Below, in pieces: positions 1 to 5,989 of a DNA stretch of 6,673 nt (its first letter is position 1; every line of letters begins with the position of its first letter). The DNA is from Gammaproteobacteria bacterium. GTDB taxonomy: Bacteria > Pseudomonadota > Gammaproteobacteria > J113. Position numbers and translations under genes: made by a program. Where the stretch lies: the NCBI GenBank assembly GCA_003694425.1, contig RFJX01000134.1, positions 1 to 6,673 of the forward strand, in the 5' to 3' direction. Below the pieces are notes generated by a model. It saw nothing but the letters and a program-made list of their open reading frames with translations, was not told the origin of the DNA and ran no database searches.

Positions 1-969
1 GGCCGCAGGGCGGTGGCGATGATGCAGAATTCGGGGCTGGGCAACGCGGTCAGCCCGCTCACCTCGCTCTCCCACGTGTTCCGGATCCCCACCCTGCTGA
101 TCGTCACCCACCGCGGTGCGCCGGGACTGAAGGACGAACCCCAGCACGCCCTCATGGGGCCGATCACCGAGCGCATGCTCCGGACCATGGAGGTACCCTG
201 CGAGGTCTTTCCGCAGGAGCCGGAGGCCATCGCCCCGGCGCTGGAGCGGGCCGAAGGCTACATGGAGCGGGAGGGGCGCCCCTACGCCCTGCTGATGAAG
301 AAGGGGACGGTGGCTCCCCACCCGCTGCGGCGGCAGGCGGTGCCGGCGCCGGCCGGGGAGCGGGCCGGGGTCCGGCGCCTGGAGCGGGGCCGCCCGCCCA
401 CCCGGCGCGAGGCCCTGGAACGGGTGCTGGCCGGGGAGGACGGCCGCACCGTGGTGATCGCCACCACCGGCTACACCGGGCGCGAGCTCTACGCCCTCGA
501 GGACCGCCCCTGCCACCTCTACATGGTCGGCTCCATGGGTTGCGCCTCCTCCCTCGGCCTGGGCCTGGCCCTCGCCCGCCCCGATCTGCGGGTGGTGGTG
601 GTGGACGGCGACGGCGCCGCCCTCATGCGCATGGGCAACTTCGCCACCCTGGGCGCCTACCACCCGCCCAATCTGGTCCACCTGCTGCTGGACAACGGGG
701 TCCACGACTCGACCGGGGCCCAGGCCACCGTCTCGGCCCACGTGGACTTCGCCGGCGTGGCCCGGGCCTGCGGCTACCGGACCATCCTCGCCGGAGACGA
801 CCCGGCCCTGATCGACCGGTTGCTGGCAGGAGAGGGACTGCGCTTCGGCCACCTGCGCACCATCCCCGGCACCATCGAGGATCTGCCCCGCCCCGCCATC
901 ACCCCGGAACAGGTCCGCTCCCGCCTGATGGAATGGATCGATACACGCCACAAGAGTGAGGGGCATTGA
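1..969 (+). CDS. aepY: Phosphonopyruvate decarboxylase, C-terminal part (5' end outside window)
   Basis: This is a thiamine-diphosphate enzyme that converts 3-phosphonopyruvate to phosphonoacetaldehyde and CO2. It drives the unfavourable PEP mutase step forward in phosphonate biosynthesis. The frame is open from base 1, so the GTG at 13 is not the real start; family members are about 370-400 aa and 322 codons are present here. Visible family signatures are MQNSGLGN (nt 22-45), DEPQH, MKKGT, and TTGYTGRELY followed by YMVGSMGCASS. The diphosphate-binding motif has GDG at nt 607-615 and its closing Asn at nt 694-696. The stop is at 967-969. The downstream transaminase gene uses this enzyme's product. 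The related sulfopyruvate decarboxylase is an alternative, but the single-chain layout and the phnW neighbour favour phosphonopyruvate. No frameshift or missing motif is visible. Confidence 0.92.
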   Translation, partial: GRRAVAMMQNSGLGNAVSPLTSLSHVFRIPTLLIVTHRGAPGLKDEPQHALMGPITERMLRTMEVPCEVFPQEPEAIAPALERAEGYMEREGRPYALLMKKGTVAPHPLRRQAVPAPAGERAGVRRLERGRPPTRREALERVLAGEDGRTVVIATTGYTGRELYALEDRPCHLYMVGSMGCASSLGLGLALARPDLRVVVVDGDGAALMRMGNFATLGAYHPPNLVHLLLDNGVHDSTGAQATVSAHVDFAGVARACGYRTILAGDDPALIDRLLAGEGLRFGHLRTIPGTIEDLPRPAITPEQVRSRLMEWIDTRHKSEGH

Positions 970-971
970 TG

Positions 972-1104
972 CTCACCACGGAGGCACGGAGGGCACGGAG
1001 ATTTTCAAAATTCAATCCGAGGCCGGTGACAGTAATCAGGCTAAGGGGATACAGCCTTTGTCGAATGCTGAAAGCAATCATCCCCTCCGTGCCTCCGTGG
1101 TGAG
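972..1104. repeat. 133-bp palindromic (MITE-like) intergenic element
   Basis: Perfect 22-bp inverted repeats lie at 972-993 and 1083-1104 and enclose about 90 bp. The left end holds three CACGGAG units (977-983, 985-991, 994-1000). The core 1001-1082 is about 44% GC by hand count, far below the flanking genes, and contains the small palindrome ATTTTCAAAAT (1001-1011) and a short hairpin (1038-1042 with 1053-1057). No ORF of its own is credible. Intergenic repeats built on a CACGGAG-type motif are known to me from several bacterial genomes, but I cannot name this family. No target duplication is obvious at the ends. It starts 2 bp after the aepY stop codon. Confidence 0.8.
1099..1104 (+). promoter_or_regulatory. 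Likely ribosome binding site of phnW, inside the repeat terminus
   Basis: GGTGAG ends 11 nt before the ATG at 1116 and is the only purine-rich Shine-Dalgarno-like stretch there. It coincides with the last bases of the right inverted repeat. If the element folds in the mRNA, this site would pair with 972-977 and be partly hidden. Confidence 0.5.
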
Positions 1105-1115
1105 AAACTGACGAA

Positions 1116-2207
1116 ATGAACGACAAATGCATACTCCTGAACCCCGGGCCGGTGGTGCTGTCGGAGCGGGTGCGGCGGGCGCTGTTCAAGCCCGACCTGT
1201 GCCACCGCGAGCCGGAGTTCGCCGAGCTGCAGGGGCGGATCCGGGACAACCTGCTGCGGGTCTACGGCCTGGAGGCGGATGAATGGGCGGCGGTGTTGCT
1301 GACCGGCTCGGGCACCTCGGCGATGGAGGCGATGGTCACCTCCCTCACTCCCGACAACGGCCGTCTGCTGGTGATCGAGAACGGTGTCTACGGCGAGCGC
1401 CTGGCCCGCATCGCCGCCGTCCACGGCATCCACCACGAGTCCCTGCATCACGAGTGGGGGGCGCCGATCGACCTGGGGCGGCTGGAGGCGTTGCTCGCCG
1501 CCGACCGCTTCGACCGGGTGGCGGTGGTCCACCACGAAACCACCACCGGGCGGCTCAACGACCTGGCTCCGGTGGCGCGGCTGTGCCGGGAGCATGGCGC
1601 CAGGCTCCTGGTCGACGGCGTCTCCAGCTTCGGCGCCGAGGCGATCGACTTCGAGGGCTGGGGCCTTTCCGGCCTGGCCGCCACCGCCAACAAGTGCCTG
1701 CACGGGGTGCCGGGGGTCTCCTTCGTGCTGGCCCGGCGCCAGGAACTCGAATCCCCGCCCGCCCCCCGCACCCTCTATCTGGACCTCTCCGCCTACTACC
1801 GCCAGCAGGAGAGCGGGGGGACCCCCTTCACCCAGTCGGTGCAGTGTTTCTACGCCCTGGACGAGGCGCTGGCGGAGCTGTTCGACGAAGGCGGACGGCC
1901 GGCCCGACAGCGCCGCTACCTCGAACTGGCCGGAAGGGTGCGGGAGGGTCTGGAGGCGCTGGGCATCGAACCGCTGTTGCCTGCAGGCGACAGTTCCTGC
2001 GTGCTCACCGCCTACCGGCTGCCGGAAGGGATCGGCTATCCCGCCCTGCACGACCACCTGAAGGCGCACGGCTTCGTCATCTATGCCGGCCAGGGGGGAC
2101 TGGAGAAGACGCTGTTCCGGATCTCCACCATGGGGGCAATCGACAAGGCCGATATCGAGCGGCTGCTTCAGGCCTTCTCGGCGCTGTCCTCCCCCGGCGC
2201 GCCGTAG
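1116..2207 (+). CDS. phnW: 2-aminoethylphosphonate--pyruvate transaminase
   Basis: This is a PLP-dependent class V aminotransferase that interconverts phosphonoacetaldehyde plus alanine with 2-aminoethylphosphonate plus pyruvate. Its 363 aa match the usual family length. It opens with LLNPGPV (res 7-13), has the phosphate-cup segment GSGTSAME (64-71), the cofactor-ring aspartate D167 in LLVDGVSSFG, and the Schiff-base lysine K193 in ATANKCLHGVPG. R335 in LFRISTMG probably binds the substrate carboxylate. The start is firm: an in-frame TGA at 1101-1103 lies just upstream and ATG 1116 is the first start after it. The same enzyme family serves AEP breakdown with phnX, but here the neighbour is the decarboxylase, so I infer the biosynthetic direction, giving AEP as a head group for lipid or polysaccharide. 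The last 40 nt overlap the convergent cupin gene. Confidence 0.94.
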   Translation: MNDKCILLNPGPVVLSERVRRALFKPDLCHREPEFAELQGRIRDNLLRVYGLEADEWAAVLLTGSGTSAMEAMVTSLTPDNGRLLVIENGVYGERLARIAAVHGIHHESLHHEWGAPIDLGRLEALLAADRFDRVAVVHHETTTGRLNDLAPVARLCREHGARLLVDGVSSFGAEAIDFEGWGLSGLAATANKCLHGVPGVSFVLARRQELESPPAPRTLYLDLSAYYRQQESGGTPFTQSVQCFYALDEALAELFDEGGRPARQRRYLELAGRVREGLEALGIEPLLPAGDSSCVLTAYRLPEGIGYPALHDHLKAHGFVIYAGQGGLEKTLFRISTMGAIDKADIERLLQAFSALSSPGAP

Positions 2208-2584
2208 GGCAACACCTTCTCCATCTCCCGGGCGTCGTTGCGCGCCACCAGAGCCCGGGCGGGACGGGTCTCACTCAGGTTGCGCGCCTGGTGCGGCAGG
2301 CCGGGCGGGACATAGACGAAGTCTCCGGCCCGGTTCACCACCACCTGCTCCAGGTACTCGCCGTAGCGGGTCTCGACCTCACCCTCCAGCAGGTAGATGG
2401 CGGTCTCGTAGCCGTCATGGACATGCGGCTCGGAGACCGCCCCCGGCGGGATCTCCACCAGGCTCAGGGAGATCCCCTCACTGCCGGCGGTCTGCGCCGA
2501 GATCCCGACGAAACAGGGCAGCCCCTGCACACCCTTCCGGGAGCTCTCGGGACGCACCGTACGAATCTGCGTGTTCCTTTTCAT
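2168..2584 (-). CDS. Single-domain cupin protein
   Basis: A 138-aa protein with one conserved beta-barrel cupin domain, probably cytoplasmic and metal-binding. Motif 1 is seen as G48 followed by HVH (H54, H56) and E60, then AIYLLEG. Motif 2 is GDFVYVPPGLPHQARN (res 87-102) and matches G(X)5PXG(X)2H(X)3N exactly, giving H98 as the fourth ligand. The chosen start is the ATG at 2584-2582; the frame stays open upstream to 3073, but that part lies antisense to the pilin gene and does not look like protein. Its Shine-Dalgarno is weak. The substrate cannot be read from sequence: small cupins include dioxygenases, isomerases and sugar- or effector-binding proteins. It is divergent from the pilin gene and convergent with phnW, so it is probably its own transcription unit. 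Confidence 0.85.
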   Translation of the reverse strand: MKRNTQIRTVRPESSRKGVQGLPCFVGISAQTAGSEGISLSLVEIPPGAVSEPHVHDGYETAIYLLEGEVETRYGEYLEQVVVNRAGDFVYVPPGLPHQARNLSETRPARALVARNDAREMEKVLPYGAPGEDSAEKA

Positions 2585-2610
2585 GCATCTGTCCAGCAAC
2601 AATGGAAAGC

Positions 2611-2626
2611 TGGCCCAATTGTTGTA
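2611..2626 (+). promoter_or_regulatory. Candidate sigma-54-like promoter for the pilin operon
   Basis: TGGCCC (2611-2616) and TTGTA (2622-2626) have the spacing of a -24/-12 promoter (consensus TGGCAC-N5-TTGCW). The -24 GG is intact, but the -12 GC is GT here, a real weakness. Transcription would begin near 2637, giving a leader of about 60 nt. An alternative sigma-70 -10 (TATGCT, 2625-2630) overlaps it but has no good -35. A CAACAAT/ATTGTTG inverted repeat (2597-2603, 2618-2624) overlaps the same site and could be an operator. Confidence 0.3.
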
Positions 2627-2628
2627 TG

Positions 2629-2640
2629 CTTGGATCCAAG
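2629..2640. promoter_or_regulatory. 12-bp perfect palindrome in divergent intergenic region
   Basis: CTTGGATCCAAG is a perfect 12-bp palindrome lying between the cupin and pilin genes, next to the candidate promoter. A dimeric regulator could bind it, or it may be chance. No second copy is seen in this intergenic region. Confidence 0.25.
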
Positions 2641-2643
2641 ACA

Positions 2644-2660
2644 CTGGGCAAAGTGCCCGG
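2644..2660 (+). promoter_or_regulatory. Small hairpin in the pilin mRNA leader
   Basis: CTGGGCA (2644-2650) pairs with TGCCCGG (2654-2660) around a 3-nt loop, giving a 7-bp stem with one G-U pair. It sits 25-41 nt upstream of the pilin ribosome binding site. There is no T-run, so it is not a usual terminator; it could protect the 5' end of an abundant pilin mRNA. Confidence 0.3.
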
Positions 2661-2684
2661 CGGTCCACGGTGGGAAACCAATCA

Positions 2685-2690
2685 AGAGGA
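2685..2690 (+). promoter_or_regulatory. Strong ribosome binding site of the pilin gene
   Basis: AGAGGA lies 8 nt before the ATG at 2699. It is the best Shine-Dalgarno in the right-hand cluster, where later genes rely on stop/start overlaps. This fits high expression of the major pilin and fixes its start. Confidence 0.7.
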
Positions 2691-2698
2691 ACCGACTC

Positions 2699-2968
2699 AT
2701 GACCATCCAGCACACGCCACGCCGAATCCGCGGCCAGGGCATGACCGAGTACATCATCATCGTCGCGCTCATCGCCATCGCCGCCATCGCCGTCTACTCC
2801 TTCTTCGGCGACACCCTGCGCAGCCAGATGGGCGCCATGACCCAGGAGCTGGCCGGCGTCTCCGGCACCAGCACATCCCAGGCCGCTGCCACCCAAGCCA
2901 ACAAGGCGGCAGCAGAGAAGGGCCACAAGGGGCTCTCCAGCTTCGCCGGCTCCGCCGACAAGCAGTAA
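2699..2968 (+). CDS. Flp-like major pilin (Tad-type prepilin)
   Basis: An 89-aa prepilin, probably the main filament subunit. The leader is short and basic (PRRIRG, res 7-12). Cleavage is expected after G12, leaving Q13 as residue 1 and E17 as Glu5 of a 77-aa mature protein. One hydrophobic helix follows (about res 18-36, rich in Ile and Ala), then a polar Ala/Ser/Thr/Gln/Lys tail without cysteine. The processing site RG|QGMTE resembles those of Flp pilins and of archaeal class III prepilins. It is somewhat longer than typical Flp pilins, mostly in the tail. The start is supported by AGAGGA 8 nt upstream. The next two genes encode proteins with the same type of processing site, which makes a filament role likely. 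No prepilin peptidase, ATPase or secretin gene lies in the window. Confidence 0.85.
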   Translation: MTIQHTPRRIRGQGMTEYIIIVALIAIAAIAVYSFFGDTLRSQMGAMTQELAGVSGTSTSQAAATQANKAAAEKGHKGLSSFAGSADKQ

Positions 2969-2969
2969 T

Positions 2970-4931
2970 ATGGACAACCCGGCCCACCCGGGGCCGGGGC
3001 CTTCCATGGACAGCCCCCTTCCGCTGGACGGCGCCACGCGCCCGCCCCGCCGCCAGCGCGGGCAGGCGGTCATCTACGTCTATCTGTTCCTGGCGGTGCT
3101 GGTGATCTCGGCCAGCTTCCTGTACAAGGCCGGCAAGCTCACCAGCGACAAGATGCAGGTGCAGAACGCGGCCGACGCCGCGGCCTACAGCGCCATGGTG
3201 ATCGAGGCGCGCGATCTCAACTTCGCCGCCTACATGAACCGAGCCATCGTCGCCAACGAGGTGGCCATCGGCCAGCTCGTCGGGCTGGCCTCCTGGGCCT
3301 ATCACTGGCGCTCCTTCGGCGACTTCCTGATGGCCTACGACACCCTCTTCATCGGCCCGGCCACCCTGGGGGTCTCCACCCCCATCATGCAGTCCCTGAC
3401 CAAGTTCGCCTTCACCCTGCCGGGCAAGGCCTTCATCACCGTGCTCAAGGCCCTGGCCGACTACGGCACCACCACCCTGCACAATGCCAACAAGATGTAC
3501 GGCTGGGCCCAGTACGCCTACCACATCACCAGCCTGCTCAACGTCGCCGGGGTGTTCGACGGGGTGATCCGGCAGAACGGCCCCACCGGGGCCAAGCTCT
3601 CGGACTACGGGCTGTTCAACCTGATCGTGCACATGGCCAGCTACGGGGCCCTGCCGGCCCTGCCGGGGGAGCGCTTTTCCGAGGGATACCTGCCGACCAA
3701 GAAGGCACCGGTGGCCGACTACCAGGCCGGCACCACCCCCTACGCCCGCCTGGCCGGCCTGATCCGCGAGTCGCGCGACCCCTTCACCAAGGCCCGCGGC
3801 TGGGAACTGCGGCCTCCGGGCTTCCCCCTGGACCTCACGGTGCGCCAGGACTGGACCGTCAACCCCAAGGTGCTGGGGGTCCACGTCGGCCGTACCGGGA
3901 TCGTCTGGGAGATCCGCTTCCATTTCGACATCTCCCTGGAACGCAAGGGGGGCAGCGAACTGCGCCTCGTGATCCCGTTCAACGGCAAGGGTGATCTGAC
4001 CGGGGCCAACTTCAACTGGTCCAGCGCGGATGCCACCAGCATGATGTTCGAGCTGAGCGGGGGCTTCGACCTCTGGGCCTACCTGCTCGGTGCCATGCTC
4101 GGGCACATAGGCGCCAACGTCTCGGTCCAGAACGACCGCTTCATCATCACCTACAAGATCGGTCCCTTCTCCGGCAGCATCCCCCCGGGCGGGATGTACT
4201 TCCCGACCAACTACCCCTTCGGCGCCGGTTTCTACCAGGCCGGGATCAAGGGCAGCAAGAAGACCGAGAAGGCCAATCTGGAGTACAAGCAGATGCTGCT
4301 CGCCGCCCTGGGAGGGGGACCGATCGAGCGCGAGCACTACGGCCAGGCGGCCGAGCACAGCCTGGCCTGGATGTCACCGGGGGTCGAGGGGGTCCCCTTC
4401 CCGCCGCTGGGGGTGGCCGCCAGCACCCTGCCACCGAGCGACCCCAAGCACCGGATCAAGGACAAGTTCGGCCCCTTCAATTCCTACGGCGGGCTGCCCT
4501 CCTTCGTCGGCGTCACCGGCACGGAGCAGACCTACGACGGCTACGGCGCCCCCTTCCTGATCGTCGGCGTGGTACAGGACGAGGGCGACTACGACAAGGG
4601 CGCCTCGGGCCAGCCGGAGCGAGAGCCGGCGGGCCGCTTCACCCTGACCGAGAGACTGGCCGATCGCGAGATCGCCGCCATCGCCAAGGGCGAGCTCCAT
4701 TTCAAGCGCCCCACCGACATCAAGGCCAAATACTTCTGGCGCGCCGACGGGGACACCGAGCTGGGCAATACCTTCAATCCCTACTGGCAGGCGCGGCTGG
4801 TCGAGACCTCCTACGCCGACCGGGTGCTGGCCCTGCTGATCCAGCAGAAGCAGGACTTCGCCCAGCTCGGCACCTCGCTGCAGCTCTTCTTCAACGGCCT
4901 GGCCAGCTGCTTCTCGGGCTTCGTGCCATGA
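2970..4931 (+). CDS. Large Tad/TadG-like pseudopilin-like protein
   Basis: A 653-aa exported protein with one N-terminal membrane helix (about res 34-52) after the leader PPRRQRG|QAV, with cleavage expected after G31. Next comes the Tad signature QNAADAAAYSAMVIEARDLN (65-84) and AAYMNRAIVANEVAIGQ, typical of TadG-like pilus assembly proteins. A long exported region follows. Near the C-terminus are ELHFKRP (575-581) and FNPYWQARLV (602-611), a pattern I associate with proteobacterial Tad-domain proteins. No von Willebrand A metal site (DxSxS) is visible, unlike classical TadG. Mature position 5 is Tyr instead of Glu. The ATG at 2970 lies 1 nt after the pilin stop; ATG 3006 (res 13) is an alternative that would give a shorter, more usual leader. 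The 3' end overlaps the next gene by ATGA. Likely role: minor or tip subunit. Confidence 0.82.
   Translation: MDNPAHPGPGPSMDSPLPLDGATRPPRRQRGQAVIYVYLFLAVLVISASFLYKAGKLTSDKMQVQNAADAAAYSAMVIEARDLNFAAYMNRAIVANEVAIGQLVGLASWAYHWRSFGDFLMAYDTLFIGPATLGVSTPIMQSLTKFAFTLPGKAFITVLKALADYGTTTLHNANKMYGWAQYAYHITSLLNVAGVFDGVIRQNGPTGAKLSDYGLFNLIVHMASYGALPALPGERFSEGYLPTKKAPVADYQAGTTPYARLAGLIRESRDPFTKARGWELRPPGFPLDLTVRQDWTVNPKVLGVHVGRTGIVWEIRFHFDISLERKGGSELRLVIPFNGKGDLTGANFNWSSADATSMMFELSGGFDLWAYLLGAMLGHIGANVSVQNDRFIITYKIGPFSGSIPPGGMYFPTNYPFGAGFYQAGIKGSKKTEKANLEYKQMLLAALGGGPIEREHYGQAAEHSLAWMSPGVEGVPFPPLGVAASTLPPSDPKHRIKDKFGPFNSYGGLPSFVGVTGTEQTYDGYGAPFLIVGVVQDEGDYDKGASGQPEREPAGRFTLTERLADREIAAIAKGELHFKRPTDIKAKYFWRADGDTELGNTFNPYWQARLVETSYADRVLALLIQQKQDFAQLGTSLQLFFNGLASCFSGFVP
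2978..2998 (+). other. GC-rich hairpin at the pilin/TadG-like junction
   Basis: CCCGGCCC (2978-2985) pairs perfectly with GGGCCGGG (2991-2998) around a 5-nt loop. It lies 10 nt after the pilin stop, between the two possible starts of the next gene (2970 and 3006). No T-run follows, so it is not a classic terminator. It could stabilise the pilin mRNA or lower translation of the large downstream gene. Confidence 0.5.
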
Positions 4932-5989
4932 ACCAGCGCGGCCAGGCCATGACCGAGTTCCTCATTGTCGCCTCCTTCGTGCTGGTGCCGCTGTTCCTCG
5001 GCGTGCCGATGCTGGCCAAGTACATCGACATCAAGCACGCCACCATCCAGGCGGCCCGCTATCAGGCCTGGGAATATACCGCCTGGTACAACCCCGGTGA
5101 CGACAACGACATCCTCGACAACTTCGAGGCCTACACCACCGACAACAAGAAGGTGAGCGTCACCCTGCCGATGAAGGGCCCGGCCGCCATCCGGTCGGAG
5201 GCCAAGCGCCGCCTGTTCAGCACCTTCGGCGAGCAGAACACCCTGCCCATCTCCGCCGCGGACGCCGGCGCCGGCTGGAGCCCCGACATCGCCAACCCGC
5301 TCTGGACCGACTACCGGCGCCAGCTGCTCTACGACGGCGCCGCCGGGACCGAGACCCTCTCCTCGGACGATGCCACCCCCACCCTGCCGGTGGTCGGCAC
5401 GGTGCTCAACACCATGACCTCCCTGGTGGGGCTGATCTTCAAGGGCATGGGCGCGATCCTCGGCCTGGGCAAGAGCAACGCCAGCTTCACCGCCATCAAC
5501 AACAACGGCTACGCCCGCTCCCAGGTCGCCACCGTGATCAATACCCAGCGCGGCTTCGTCGATGCGGCGACCCTCTACGGGGCCCCGGACAATATCCTGC
5601 CGAACAATCTCGAACTCGCGGCGAGAGCCGGGGTGATCACCGACGGCTGGAACTCGGGCGGCCTGCGCCACACCTACAACCAGGCCCAGGGGGCGGTGCC
5701 GTCGGTGCTGCTCAAGACCCTGCTCAACCTGCCGGTGATGGACGTGATCTGGAACGTGGTCTCCCTGATGGCGCCGGAGCTCTCCTCCTGTCACAGCTGG
5801 GCGGCCGGGCTCTACAACTACAACGACGGCAAGGGGAGCCTCTGGTTCGGCCACATCGACATCGACGCCGTGCCTCCGGACCGGCTGGCCAAAGGCGGCG
5901 GCCCCGGCAGCGGCATCGCCTGCGACGATGCCGGCCGCTGCAACTTCACCTACGCCGTGCCCCGGCCGGAACCAGACTGCGTGCCCTGA
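4928..5989 (+). CDS. TadE-like pseudopilin-like protein with large exported domain
   Basis: A 353-aa protein with a very short leader, MNQRG, and expected cleavage after G5, leaving QAMTEF with Glu at mature position 5. The helix (about res 10-29) is followed by KHATIQAARYQAWEYTAWY, the Q-A-A-R type stretch seen after the helix of TadE-like proteins. The exported domain is much longer than in usual TadE proteins (roughly 150-200 aa). It contains a second hydrophobic stretch (155-181) and four cysteines confined to the last 70 residues (C288, C332, C338, C351), possibly two disulfides. The ATG overlaps the previous stop as ATGA, without a clear Shine-Dalgarno, so translation is probably coupled. 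Its processing-site codons are almost the same as those of the pilin gene (20 of 21 bases). Likely a minor pilin or assembly factor. Confidence 0.82.
   Translation: MNQRGQAMTEFLIVASFVLVPLFLGVPMLAKYIDIKHATIQAARYQAWEYTAWYNPGDDNDILDNFEAYTTDNKKVSVTLPMKGPAAIRSEAKRRLFSTFGEQNTLPISAADAGAGWSPDIANPLWTDYRRQLLYDGAAGTETLSSDDATPTLPVVGTVLNTMTSLVGLIFKGMGAILGLGKSNASFTAINNNGYARSQVATVINTQRGFVDAATLYGAPDNILPNNLELAARAGVITDGWNSGGLRHTYNQAQGAVPSVLLKTLLNLPVMDVIWNVVSLMAPELSSCHSWAAGLYNYNDGKGSLWFGHIDIDAVPPDRLAKGGGPGSGIACDDAGRCNFTYAVPRPEPDCVP

Noticed and set aside
972..1104. Element read as a rho-independent terminator
   Set aside because: The arms are about 90 bp apart and no T-run follows. A mobile or REP-like palindrome explains it better.
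899..1249. 116-codon - strand frame across the palindromic element
   Set aside because: It crosses two gene ends and a repeat; there is no domain and no plausible ribosome binding site.
1041..2069. 342-codon - strand frame over phnW
   Set aside because: It is antisense to a well-recognised aminotransferase and has a Gln/Gly/Val/His-rich composition with no motif.
1283..2968. 561-codon + frame that would fuse a Pro/Arg/Gly-rich protein to the pilin
   Set aside because: The first part is an out-of-frame reading of phnW. Only the last 89 codons, with their own ribosome binding site and prepilin leader, are real.
2585..3073. N-terminal extension of the cupin frame up to 3073
   Set aside because: It covers the intergenic control region and the antisense of the pilin gene. 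The cupin homology fits the ATG at 2584.
2769..4358. 529-codon open frame on the - strand
   Set aside because: It is exactly antisense to the pilin and Tad/TadG-like genes. Its translation is a Gly/Val/His/Gln-rich low-order sequence without domains, typical of shadows in GC-rich DNA, while the + strand frame has clear Tad signatures.
4811..5854. 347-codon - strand frame over the TadE-like gene
   Set aside because: It is antisense to a gene with a convincing prepilin leader and operon coupling; its composition is typical of a shadow frame.
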